From UBA8828 sp964510855 (GTDB lineage Bacteria > Verrucomicrobiota > Verrucomicrobiia > Opitutales > UBA953), in the NCBI GenBank assembly GCA_964510855.1, contig CAZEDB010000030.1, forward strand, positions 1 through 15,137: DNA of 15,137 nucleotides, in the 5' to 3' direction. The notes beneath the pieces were generated by a model. The model was not told the origin of the DNA, did not search any database, and saw only the letters and a program-made list of their open reading frames with translations. Made by a program: the position numbers and the translations under genes. Shown here piece by piece: positions 6,934 through 13,380 of this stretch. Every line of letters starts with the position of its first letter. Position 1 is the stretch's first letter.

Positions 6934-8319
6934 TTAGTCGCTTTTACAGCATGGAAGAAGCACGGCATCCTTCATGCCGTGAATAATCTTTTTATCCGCT
7001 GGGCAGAAAGTTGCGAGGGTACCCGAGAGCGTGGTGGTTTCGCCGTCGACAAAATAGTAAGGACAAAGTCGGAGCCTTCCTTCCATCGTCATTAAAGATC
7101 CGTCGTCACGATACACCGGGTGGGTGAGTCGGGCGGGCTTATGATAGTCCTGTAAAATGTGTAGCGTCTCATTCTCAGTATCGAGACCATCTTCGATGGC
7201 TTCTAACCAAGCCTCACGTGAAACGTCGCTCCCCAGTGTAACGCTGCGTGCGCCCCAGGCGGTTTCATGAAAACCACTGGCTTTAATAATCAAGTTACGC
7301 TCGCGCTGGGAAGCAGTAGCGAGCTCGCTCCAATCACGAATAGGTTTACCCTCAACATGGGGCGCGTGAAGCACCGCGGTTGGAGGGAGATCGGTACGCT
7401 CCATAATCCAAGTGCGCGGTACGATGCGCATTAAGGTTTCGAGTTGATCCTCCGGTAGGTTTTCCTGCCAGAAAGCCGATAAGACGGGGTGATGGAGCAG
7501 GGCGAGACCGAGCTTCTCTTCTTGGAAAGCGCGCATCGGCGGCGTGATGGCAATCGCCCCCGACTCCGCGGCATTAAAGAGGGCATCGGCACCGCGAACG
7601 TTGGCGATGTCGAAGAGTTCGAAGAAACGGTAAACAATGTCTACCTTGCGAGGTGCACCCTCAATCGGGATACAAATTTCGTCCCCTAGCGCCATAATAT
7701 CGGCGGGGTGTGCGACCCAAACATCACGCCCGCGGGCTCGAAGGGTTTCTGCTAACCACTCAAACTCGGGTCGATAGGTAGCTGATTCGTCCGATACCAC
7801 AATGGCAACGGTAGGGTGAGCTACTAAAGGTCGAAGGTTGGCTAAAGCGGCAAAGAAGCGATCGGCCATTTCACTCCCGCCGATTAAATTCGGTGTATCG
7901 GGATAGGTGGCGTTGAGTAGAGCGGTTAGGCCAATGCCACCTGGGACGCTATCTAACTCAGTTAGGATAAAGCCATGATCGGTCAGGATAAGATCAGGGC
8001 GAAGGACGACGGGGAGTTGCCCTTTGTTCACCTTGTGGCGGCTGTGAGCCACGAGTCCTTCTGGCTTATACCGGTCGAGGTAGGTCGCCACCCAAGGGGC
8101 ATGAAGATCGCGGTTGCGCAGGAGCTTACGGTCTTGGGCGGCACGCAAATAGAGGCGCTCAAGAGCACGCTGATAACCTAGGCAAGCATCGCCAATCTTA
8201 CGCAAGTCTGCCACTTGGGCGGCAGTGAGTGGCCAGGCTTCAGGCGAGAGTCGCCAAGCCTTACCGGCAAATAAAGGCTGCTCTAAGAGCGAGGTCTTTA
8301 GTTGCGCGTGCGTGGGCAT
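6934..8319 (-). CDS. ATP-grasp-like protein of unknown function
   Basis: I do not recognise a characterised orthologue for this 461-residue cytoplasmic protein. It has no signal peptide or membrane segment. Features that suggest a circularly permuted ATP-grasp enzyme, like glutathionylspermidine-synthase relatives, are an acidic TELDSVPGGIG segment (119-129), EEKLGLALL in the middle, LIIKASGFHETAWGAR as a possible nucleotide-binding lysine loop, and a C-terminal RLRLCPYYF followed by LSGTLATFCPADKKIIHGM. If so, it would join a carboxylate to an amine or similar group using ATP. This assignment is by pattern only. It lies 24 bases after the nucleotide-kinase fusion gene and seven bases before the lipoprotein hydrolase gene, so it probably shares their transcript. 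Confidence 0.5.
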   Translation of the reverse strand: MPTHAQLKTSLLEQPLFAGKAWRLSPEAWPLTAAQVADLRKIGDACLGYQRALERLYLRAAQDRKLLRNRDLHAPWVATYLDRYKPEGLVAHSRHKVNKGQLPVVLRPDLILTDHGFILTELDSVPGGIGLTALLNATYPDTPNLIGGSEMADRFFAALANLRPLVAHPTVAIVVSDESATYRPEFEWLAETLRARGRDVWVAHPADIMALGDEICIPIEGAPRKVDIVYRFFELFDIANVRGADALFNAAESGAIAITPPMRAFQEEKLGLALLHHPVLSAFWQENLPEDQLETLMRIVPRTWIMERTDLPPTAVLHAPHVEGKPIRDWSELATASQRERNLIIKASGFHETAWGARSVTLGSDVSREAWLEAIEDGLDTENETLHILQDYHKPARLTHPVYRDDGSLMTMEGRLRLCPYYFVDGETTTLSGTLATFCPADKKIIHGMKDAVLLPCCKSD

Positions 8320-8343
8320 GAATATGGTTTGCCCAGAAGGCGA

Positions 8344-9543
8344 TTAACTCCCGCGTCGGATTTCAGAACCGTGGAAGCGAATGGAAACCCGATAAACTTT
8401 CTTGAAGCGCATGCGAATCGCACCGGTGGTGAGGTCGAGTTGATCAGGGACCTCAATACGGTGGATATCGACCACGGCGTGGAAGCCGCGCTCAGAGAAT
8501 ACGTCAATGAAGATGGCAATGGCCAGGGGATCTTCAAAGAGCGTCGCCTCGGAATTAATGTGAGCCATGCCGGAGATGGCGTGAGAACGAATGATGGGGA
8601 CAAATTTCTCACGAATTAAATCCACCACCTTAGTGAACAATTCAGGATGACGCTCGGCATAACCGTCGAGGCGACGTACGAGTTCCTGACGCGCGTGTTG
8701 TACGACTTGGCTCGCAAGTGGGATGCCCGCGATACGGTCGTGAGTCTCTTCTGCCAACTCGAGGGAGCTCTGATATTGAAGCTCTTTAACGATACGGGCT
8801 TGGACCTCACTAATGCTACCTTGGGCGTTAATCAGGTGGTAGTGGAAGATATCCCTTAAAGTCTGTAAGGGTTCATAGGTACGCTCTTTAAAGACGCGGT
8901 AGCGATTGCGAGCGGCCTCGGCATCTAGGTCGGTTTTACGCACCTCCATTAAGGGTGTGCCTTCCGTCTTAGCGCGTTGATTGTGTTCTACGGCTTCTTT
9001 ACCGCGTCGGAGCTGACGACGGATAGACTCATTTTCATCTACGAAGAGTACGAGAATGTGGAAATGGGGCTTAGGGAATTTATCGGCATGCGGGGTATCG
9101 CGGAACTCACGCCGTAAATCGGCTAAGCGGGCGAAGAGTAATTTAAGGCACTCTACTTGGACTAAGGAACGTGGGAACCCGTCAACCACCGCACCGGTGA
9201 CAAACTCAGGTTCGAGTAGGCGGCGAAAGAGAAGTTCAATCACTTCGCGGTCACCCACCAGCATGCCAGCATCAATTCGCTTACGCGCTTCGGGACTGAG
9301 CAAAAGATCGCTGACGACAATCGGCTGACTGGAATAATCGCGTGACTTGAGAATAAAATCGGTATTGGTGCCTTTACCGGCACCGGGTGCACCATTGAGC
9401 CAAAGAATTTCCGGAGGAAAAGCCATGTTCTCGCGACCGCGTTCGCGCTCAAGCGCGGCCCAGACCGATTCAAAGATCAAGGTAGCGTCCTTAATTTCAA
9501 GGTCGCGCATACCGACGGTAGGCTGGGGGGCGGGGTCGCTCAT
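8344..9543 (-). CDS. Adenylate-kinase-like nucleotide kinase fused to an unknown C-terminal domain
   Basis: The 399-residue protein has three parts. Residues 1-44 are an extension absent from adenylate kinases. Residues 45-255 are a nucleoside monophosphate kinase core, with P-loop GAPGAGKGT (51-59, Lys57), DGFPRS (121-126), a run RRQLRRGKE, and a later helix with RKTDLDAEAARNRYRVFKERTYEPL (three pieces at 202-226) that fits the Asp/Arg region closing the active site. The usual LID with its HxxSGRxY signature is missing or shortened. Residues 256-399 form an additional domain I do not recognise, containing REKFVPIIRSHAISGMAHIN. The phosphate acceptor is therefore uncertain. It is much longer than adenylate kinase (about 214 residues) and is unlikely to be the housekeeping adk. 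It is followed after 24 bases by the ATP-grasp-like gene. Confidence 0.78.
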   Translation of the reverse strand: MSDPAPQPTVGMRDLEIKDATLIFESVWAALERERGRENMAFPPEILWLNGAPGAGKGTNTDFILKSRDYSSQPIVVSDLLLSPEARKRIDAGMLVGDREVIELLFRRLLEPEFVTGAVVDGFPRSLVQVECLKLLFARLADLRREFRDTPHADKFPKPHFHILVLFVDENESIRRQLRRGKEAVEHNQRAKTEGTPLMEVRKTDLDAEAARNRYRVFKERTYEPLQTLRDIFHYHLINAQGSISEVQARIVKELQYQSSLELAEETHDRIAGIPLASQVVQHARQELVRRLDGYAERHPELFTKVVDLIREKFVPIIRSHAISGMAHINSEATLFEDPLAIAIFIDVFSERGFHAVVDIHRIEVPDQLDLTTGAIRMRFKKVYRVSIRFHGSEIRRGS

Positions 9544-9553
9544 CCGAGTAGTG

Positions 9554-9578
9554 GGTTAAGCAAGCAAGGAGCTTAGCC
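9554..9578. repeat. Inverted repeat upstream of the kinase-fusion gene
   Basis: GGTTAAGC (9554-9561) and GCTTAGCC (9571-9578) form an eight-pair stem with one T-G wobble and a nine-base loop. It sits in the 52-base gap between the secreted-protein gene and the kinase-fusion gene, ten bases before the latter's ATG. It could end the upstream transcript or influence the kinase mRNA leader; there is no U-tract after it on the minus strand. Confidence 0.4.
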
Positions 9579-9595
9579 GCGGGCGAGTCTAAAGG

Positions 9596-10465
9596 TCACC
9601 GGCCGGGTGCGGTTTGACGCACATTGCCTTGCCCAGCTGGGTTAATCACGGGTAAACCGGGCTCAGACGAGCGGGCACGGCGAAATTGATAACGATTAAT
9701 GTCCTGCATCGACAGCTGCTCGAGCCTACGGCTGTCGCCTGAAAGGGACCGTGTACCCATGGTGCTAATTTCTTCGCGTGCGACCCGCCTACCACCCATT
9801 TCGGCACTTTCGCCGATGCGTTCTTCCCAATTTGTGGGGTTGGCGGTTACTCGCGACCAAGGTGAGGTTGGTTGTTCGAGGGCTTGGATTTCAATCGACT
9901 CTTTGGCCCGTACATTAGCGTCGAGTGAATTTTCTAAGGTAACATCAGAACGCTGTCCACCTAGGGTACTAAATTTAGAAGTCCACCGATCGAGTGTGAC
10001 GCGTTCGGAAGTCGAGAAACGAGGATCTTGGGTTAGGTCCGCGCGTTGGGTTTCAAAACGTTGGTCGCCGAGGGCACTAGGCCGGGCAAAATCTCTTAAG
10101 GCGCTATCGGCATCCACTGTGCCATCGACGGTTTTGGGTCCGTTGCTGCCTGCGACATTAAACGGTAAGGCGCGACCGTCAGCGGTCGTGAGTTGACGGG
10201 GACTATTGTTGGGTGAACTCGGTGAAGGGGTAGACGTGACGGTAGTCGGACGCGGGGTCGTGCCGCCGCCAGTGGGGTTAGGTGTCGTATCCTCAACCCT
10301 CGGGGTACCATCTATGGGGCGGCCTTGCTCGTCGTAACGATAGGTGCGAGTACCTTCAACGCCCCCCTCGGCCGTCACCTTGTAACCACTCAGCTTAGGT
10401 GCAGGCGCAGTCTGGGCTAGGACGTGGCTAGCCATCAAACATGCAGCCAGCAGGGTGCGAGGCAT
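9596..10465 (-). CDS. Secreted protein of unknown function, low-complexity linker
   Basis: I recognise no family. The 289-residue product starts with a plausible Sec signal (1-17, cleavage after VLA). A short segment TRTYRYDEQGRPI (about 39-51) looks like one YD/RHS-type turn, but it is single and proves little. Residues about 57-92 are a Thr/Pro/Ser/Gly-rich linker. The remainder is hydrophilic, rich in Arg, Ser, Glu and Gln, without cysteines outside the signal and without membrane segments; it looks largely disordered or fibrous. AAGG lies eight bases before the ATG, a weak ribosome site. It lies between the superoxide dismutase and kinase-fusion genes, transcribed with them in direction. 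The antisense frame is open too, but the signal peptide supports this strand. Confidence 0.65.
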   Translation of the reverse strand: MPRTLLAACLMASHVLAQTAPAPKLSGYKVTAEGGVEGTRTYRYDEQGRPIDGTPRVEDTTPNPTGGGTTPRPTTVTSTPSPSSPNNSPRQLTTADGRALPFNVAGSNGPKTVDGTVDADSALRDFARPSALGDQRFETQRADLTQDPRFSTSERVTLDRWTSKFSTLGGQRSDVTLENSLDANVRAKESIEIQALEQPTSPWSRVTANPTNWEERIGESAEMGGRRVAREEISTMGTRSLSGDSRRLEQLSMQDINRYQFRRARSSEPGLPVINPAGQGNVRQTAPGR

Positions 10466-10467
10466 AC

Positions 10468-10490
10468 GAGATACCTTGGAGGTTTATCTC
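10468..10490. repeat. Perfect inverted repeat just upstream of the secreted-protein gene
   Basis: GAGATA (10468-10473) and TATCTC (10485-10490) are exact inverted copies separated by 11 bases. The repeat ends two bases before the ATG of the minus-strand gene and includes its weak ribosome site in the spacer. It could be an operator or a small mRNA hairpin; a chance occurrence of a six-base repeat is also possible. Confidence 0.3.
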
Positions 10491-10531
10491 AGGCTTGGCA
10501 AGCGAAGCAGGCAGCTCCCGCCAGGGCGTAC

Positions 10532-11272
10532 TTAGCGGGTAGCTGCGACGTAGAGGGCGTCTGCCTTCTTCCAGTCCACTAAGTTCCAGAAGGCGTCAAC
10601 GTAGTCTGGACGGCGATTCTGGTAGCGGAGGTAGTAAGCGTGCTCCCAAACATCGAGCGCGAGAATAGGGGTGCCGACTGTATCTGCCACGCCCTGCATT
10701 AGGGGGCTGTCTTGATTAGGTGTCGAGGTAACGGCCAAAGTTTTGTCGGCTTTAACAATTAACCAAGCCCAGCCCGATCCAAAGCGTGTGGTGGCTGCAG
10801 TTTTGAAACGAGCCTTGAGACCATTCTCGCCGTCGAGACCACCGAAGCTAGTTTGCAAGGCGGCAGCGAGTTGGCCGACGGGCTGACCACCTGCGCCAGG
10901 CGCCAGTAAGTTCCAGAAGAAGGTATGGTTGGCGTGACCACCGGCGTTGTTGCGTACCGCCACGCGAATCGACTCAGGAACTTTCGAGAGATCGGCAATT
11001 AATGACTCAACCGTAGCGGGCGCTTTGAAGTTAGGCTCCTTGGCGAGCGCGGCATTCAAGTTGTTCACGTAAGCCGCGTGGTGCTTGCCATGGTGAATCT
11101 CCATGGTCTGGGCATCGATGTGGGGCTCGAGTGCAGCGTGAGGATAGGGTAGGGGGGCGAGGGTGTAGCTCATGGGTTTAGAAGGGAGTGGGGCTTGGGC
11201 AAAAAGACGAGGGGCAAAAGCAGCGGCGGCAAGTGTCAGCGCACTGGAGCGCAAGAAAACACGACGAAGCAT
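10532..11272 (-). CDS. sodA: Superoxide dismutase, Mn type, with Tat-like export signal
   Basis: The enzyme converts superoxide to oxygen and hydrogen peroxide. The 246-residue precursor has a 25-residue signal with RRVFLR (residues 3-8), a match to the twin-arginine motif, a hydrophobic stretch, and a likely cut after LFA. The mature part is a complete Fe/Mn SOD aligned with E. coli SodA from MSYTLAPLPYPHAALEPH. Metal ligands are His60, His116 (in GGHANHTFFW), Asp207 and His211 (in LDVWEH). Gly112 and Gln187 (in NQDSPLM) occupy the positions that mark manganese enzymes. Export in folded, metal-loaded form by Tat is inferred, so it would act in the periplasm. It lies 30 bases after tadA, and a consensus TTGACA overlaps the tadA stop, so it probably has its own promoter. 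Confidence 0.95.
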   Translation of the reverse strand: MLRRVFLRSSALTLAAAAFAPRLFAQAPLPSKPMSYTLAPLPYPHAALEPHIDAQTMEIHHGKHHAAYVNNLNAALAKEPNFKAPATVESLIADLSKVPESIRVAVRNNAGGHANHTFFWNLLAPGAGGQPVGQLAAALQTSFGGLDGENGLKARFKTAATTRFGSGWAWLIVKADKTLAVTSTPNQDSPLMQGVADTVGTPILALDVWEHAYYLRYQNRRPDYVDAFWNLVDWKKADALYVAATR

Positions 11273-11306
11273 AGAGATAGAGGATGGGAAGGGCGAGCGC
11301 TGTCAA
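11273..11306 (-). promoter_or_regulatory. Probable promoter of the superoxide dismutase gene
   Basis: On the minus strand a perfect TTGACA (11306 to 11301) includes the TGA stop of tadA. Its first base is 34 nt from the sod ATG. A -10 element at normal spacing would fall at or near TCTATC or CTCTAT, both weak, leaving hardly any 5' leader. No Shine-Dalgarno sequence precedes the ATG. Confidence 0.5.
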
Positions 11307-11839
11307 GCCGCCCCCGAGGGCTCTTCCCGTTTAAGCGCAAAGTACGCTTGGATAATGTCACGACACGCAGGTTCAAGCACGCCACCTTGAACCGCGACGC
11401 GGTGAACCAGCCCTTTGACCTCATGCAGCGCGGTGGCTCCGCCTAAGCAGCCCATCTTAGGATCATGGCAACCCCATACCACGCGACCCACTCGGCTCAT
11501 GATGGTGGCGCCGGCACACATGGGGCAGGGCTCTTTGGTTACATAGAGCGTGCAGTCATTTAAGCGCCAGTCGCCGATTTTTCGTGCGGCTTGAGTAATC
11601 GCTAAAACTTCCGCGTGGGCGGTAGGGTCGCCGGTTTGTTTAATCTGATTGTGGGCCGCACCGATGACTTCGCCTCCGGCAACGATAATGGCGCCAACGG
11701 GAACTTCATTGGCCCGCCAAGCGTCAATCGCGAGGTTGAAAGCCAAGGCCATGTAGAAGGCATCATCCCGATTCAGTTGGGAGGGATGAATTTTTTCGAA
11801 GGGGCAGGGCGCCCAAGGTGGAGAAGAATCGGGGAGCAA
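11303..11839 (-). CDS. tadA: tRNA-specific adenosine deaminase
   Basis: TadA deaminates A34 to inosine in the wobble position of tRNA-Arg(ACG), needed to read several arginine codons. The zinc site is HAE (His75, catalytic Glu77) and PCPMC (Cys105, Cys108), followed by AGATIMSRVGRVVWG, typical of bacterial TadA. NEVPVGAIIV (44-53) is the usual first strand. With the TTG start at 11839 the protein is 178 residues, near the normal 150-170. The next ATG (11752) would remove part of the first helix, so I prefer TTG, but the true start is uncertain; no Shine-Dalgarno sequence is visible. It diverges from infA across 150 bases and is first in the minus-strand gene run. Confidence 0.92.
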   Translation of the reverse strand: MLPDSSPPWAPCPFEKIHPSQLNRDDAFYMALAFNLAIDAWRANEVPVGAIIVAGGEVIGAAHNQIKQTGDPTAHAEVLAITQAARKIGDWRLNDCTLYVTKEPCPMCAGATIMSRVGRVVWGCHDPKMGCLGGATALHEVKGLVHRVAVQGGVLEPACRDIIQAYFALKREEPSGAA

Positions 11840-11953
11840 GGGAGGAAAGGCTAGTAAAGAGAGTTGGCTAAAGACTCAGAGGCGTTCGAGGATTCTCAGG
11901 TGGCCATAGGGTGCAAGGGATTATAGGAGCATGAGCATTGGGAATCTATCCCC

Positions 11954-11984
11954 TTGACTCCGTGCCCGGTCCTTCGTCTTTAAA
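11954..11984 (+). promoter_or_regulatory. Probable infA promoter, implying a leaderless mRNA
   Basis: TTGACT (11954-11959) and TTTAAA (11979-11984) are separated by 19 bases. Transcription starting six or seven bases after the second element would begin on or next to the A of the infA ATG (11990). There is no Shine-Dalgarno sequence between. A small GGGA-N5-TCCC repeat (11940-11952) lies just before the -35. The rest of the 150-base tadA-infA gap shows nothing I can name; the tadA promoter should also be in it. Confidence 0.5.
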
Positions 11985-11989
11985 CCTCA

Positions 11990-12250
11990 ATGTCTGAAGG
12001 CCAAATTCTCGAACTCGAAGGCAAAATCCTTCAAGTCCTCCCTGGTACGATGTTCCGCATCGAGCTTCCGAATAAGCACGTCGTCCTCGGCCGCATCTCG
12101 GGTAAGCTTCGTAAGAACTACATCCGCATTAACCCAGGCGACCGGGTTAAGGTCGAGATGAACACGGCTGACCTTTCTTCCGCGACGATTACTTACCGTC
12201 TGCGCGATACCAGCCGCCCGGCTACGCCCCCGCCCCCGCGCCGTCGTTAA
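11990..12250 (+). CDS. infA: Translation initiation factor IF-1 with a Pro/Arg C-terminal tail
   Basis: IF-1 binds the A site of the 30S subunit and helps IF-2 and IF-3 select the start codon. Residues 1-72 form the OB-fold; LPGTMFRIELPNKHVV (17-32), ISGKLRKNYIRI (36-47) and GDRVKVEM (50-57) match the family closely. Bacterial IF-1 usually ends near residue 72. This one continues RDTSRPATPPPPRRR to residue 86, a proline- and arginine-rich tail that may touch rRNA. The ATG at 11990 has no Shine-Dalgarno sequence and lies where a transcript from the upstream promoter would start. It is followed by a hairpin and T-rich run. Confidence 0.96.
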   Translation: MSEGQILELEGKILQVLPGTMFRIELPNKHVVLGRISGKLRKNYIRINPGDRVKVEMNTADLSSATITYRLRDTSRPATPPPPRRR

Positions 12251-12252
12251 TC

Positions 12253-12284
12253 CCTAGGCTTTACCTAGGAAGGGTGGGTTTTTA
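12253..12284 (+). terminator. Possible terminator after infA
   Basis: CCTAGG (12253-12258) pairs with CCTAGG (12264-12269) over a five-base loop, directly after the infA stop. A run of five T (12279-12283) comes ten bases later, further away than in a classical intrinsic terminator. CCTAGG occurs a third time at 12326-12331 before cysK. Confidence 0.4.
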
Positions 12285-12303
12285 TTTGCCTGCTCTCGGT
12301 TAA

Positions 12304-12319
12304 ACCCGATTAATTGGGT
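12304..12319. promoter_or_regulatory. Imperfect palindrome upstream of cysK, candidate operator
   Basis: ACCCGATTAATTGGGT is a dyad with one mismatched pair. It touches TATACA (12319-12324), a possible -10 element 14 bases before the cysK ATG. A regulator binding here would block that promoter. The position and the A/T core recall sites of cysteine regulators such as the Rrf2 family, but no known consensus is matched with certainty. Confidence 0.3.
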
Positions 12320-12338
12320 ATACAACCTAGGATACACC

Positions 12339-13298
12339 ATGCCTATCTATAACTCCGTACTCGAAACCATCGGTCGCACCCCTCTGGTTCGCCTCAATCA
12401 CATTACCGCCGGCCTACCGGTAGAAATTTTAGTGAAGTTGGAATTCTTCAACCCGCTCTCGAGCGTCAAGGATCGGATTGGCTGGGCGATGGTTAAGGCC
12501 GCAGAAGATGCAGGACGTCTTAAGCCCGGTGGAACCATTGTTGAGCCGACCTCAGGTAATACCGGTATCGCGCTCGCCTTTGTTGCTGCGGCTCGTGGCT
12601 ATCGCTGCTTGCTCACTATGCCTGAAACCATGTCGGTAGAGCGCCGCGTGCTCTTGCGCTTACTGGGTGCGGAAATTGTGCTTACGCCCGGAATTAAGGG
12701 CATGCGCGGGGCGATTGAACGTGCAACCCTGATGCGCGACGAATTGGGCGACAAAGCTTTTATGCCGATGCAGTTTGAGAATCCAGCTAACCCTGAAGTT
12801 CATCGCCGCACCACCGCTGAAGAAATTTGGAAAGACACCGAAGGTAAAGTGGACGCGATTATTTCCGGCGTGGGTACCGGCGGCACCCTTACGGGCGTGG
12901 CTTCGGTGATTAAGGGACGTAACCCGCTCTTCCGTGCCATTGCCGTTGAGCCTTCGGCTAGCCCCGTGATTTCGGGAGGTCAGCCTGGCCCCCACAAGAT
13001 CCAGGGTATTGGTGCCGGCTTCATACCTAAGAATTTAGATACCGCCTTGGTCGATGACATCATTCAAGTTTCCAATGAAGATGCTTTTGCTACCGCCCAA
13101 GAGGTCTCGATCAAAGAGGGACTAGCTGTAGGTATTTCATCGGGCGCAAATATTTGGGCAGCGATGCAACTGGCGAAGCGTCCTGAATACGCGGGTAAGC
13201 GTTTAGTGACGATTGCCTGCAGTCCTTCCGAGCGCTACCTTTCCACCGCCCTCGCTGAGAAGATTCGTGCCGAGGTTACAGCTTTGAGTGCCTCGTAG
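12339..13298 (+). CDS. cysK: Cysteine synthase A (O-acetylserine sulfhydrylase)
   Basis: This PLP enzyme makes L-cysteine from O-acetylserine and sulfide in the cytoplasm. The 319-residue length is normal. Lys44 in SSVKDRIG forms the Schiff base. TSGNTG (71-76) binds the substrate carboxylate, GVGTGGTLTG (177-186) the PLP phosphate, and GISSGAN (265-271) supplies the serine contacting the pyridine nitrogen. SPSERYLST (295-303) is the usual C-terminal segment. The ATG at 12339 has AGGA six bases upstream, one of the few Shine-Dalgarno-like sequences in the window. It stands alone between infA and umuD, each apparently with its own promoter. No cysE lies beside it. Confidence 0.95.
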   Translation: MPIYNSVLETIGRTPLVRLNHITAGLPVEILVKLEFFNPLSSVKDRIGWAMVKAAEDAGRLKPGGTIVEPTSGNTGIALAFVAAARGYRCLLTMPETMSVERRVLLRLLGAEIVLTPGIKGMRGAIERATLMRDELGDKAFMPMQFENPANPEVHRRTTAEEIWKDTEGKVDAIISGVGTGGTLTGVASVIKGRNPLFRAIAVEPSASPVISGGQPGPHKIQGIGAGFIPKNLDTALVDDIIQVSNEDAFATAQEVSIKEGLAVGISSGANIWAAMQLAKRPEYAGKRLVTIACSPSERYLSTALAEKIRAEVTALSAS

Positions 13299-13331
13299 TC
13301 GTTAGGCGGTCTAGGTAAGTTCCACCGGGAG

Positions 13332-13349
13332 GGCTACCCACCTGTAGCC
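13332..13349. repeat. Perfect inverted repeat between cysK and umuD
   Basis: GGCTAC (13332-13337) and GTAGCC (13344-13349) are exact inverted copies with a six-base spacer, ending directly before the TTGACC of the umuD promoter. It may be the cysK terminator, though no T-run follows, or a second operator. The sequence differs from the repeat at 13365-13386. Confidence 0.45.
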
Positions 13350-13380
13350 TTGACCTTAAGGCACTAGGTGAACAAGTATT
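13350..13380 (+). promoter_or_regulatory. Probable umuDC promoter
   Basis: TTGACC (13350-13355) begins exactly 36 bases before the ATG at 13386, the same distance as at infA. The -10 element would fall at AAGTAT or AGTATT (13374-13380), weak matches that lie inside the inverted repeat described next. Repressor binding there would shut the promoter. Confidence 0.45.

Noticed and set aside
6927..6968. Upstream start (6968) for the lipoprotein hydrolase
   Set aside because: It would place 14 residues before the lipoprotein signal and overlap the preceding gene by 35 bases; the ATG at 6926 gives a textbook lipobox at residue 15.
6652..7095. 147-codon plus-strand frame across two minus-strand genes
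   Set aside because: It runs across the join of two well-supported genes and has no family features; a shadow frame.
9699..10196. 165-codon frame on the plus strand opposite the secreted-protein gene
   Set aside because: No recognisable motif or ribosome site; the opposite frame has a signal peptide and suitable gene spacing.
12660..12995. 111-codon minus-strand frame inside cysK
   Set aside because: cysK is intact with all catalytic residues, and the antisense product resembles nothing known.
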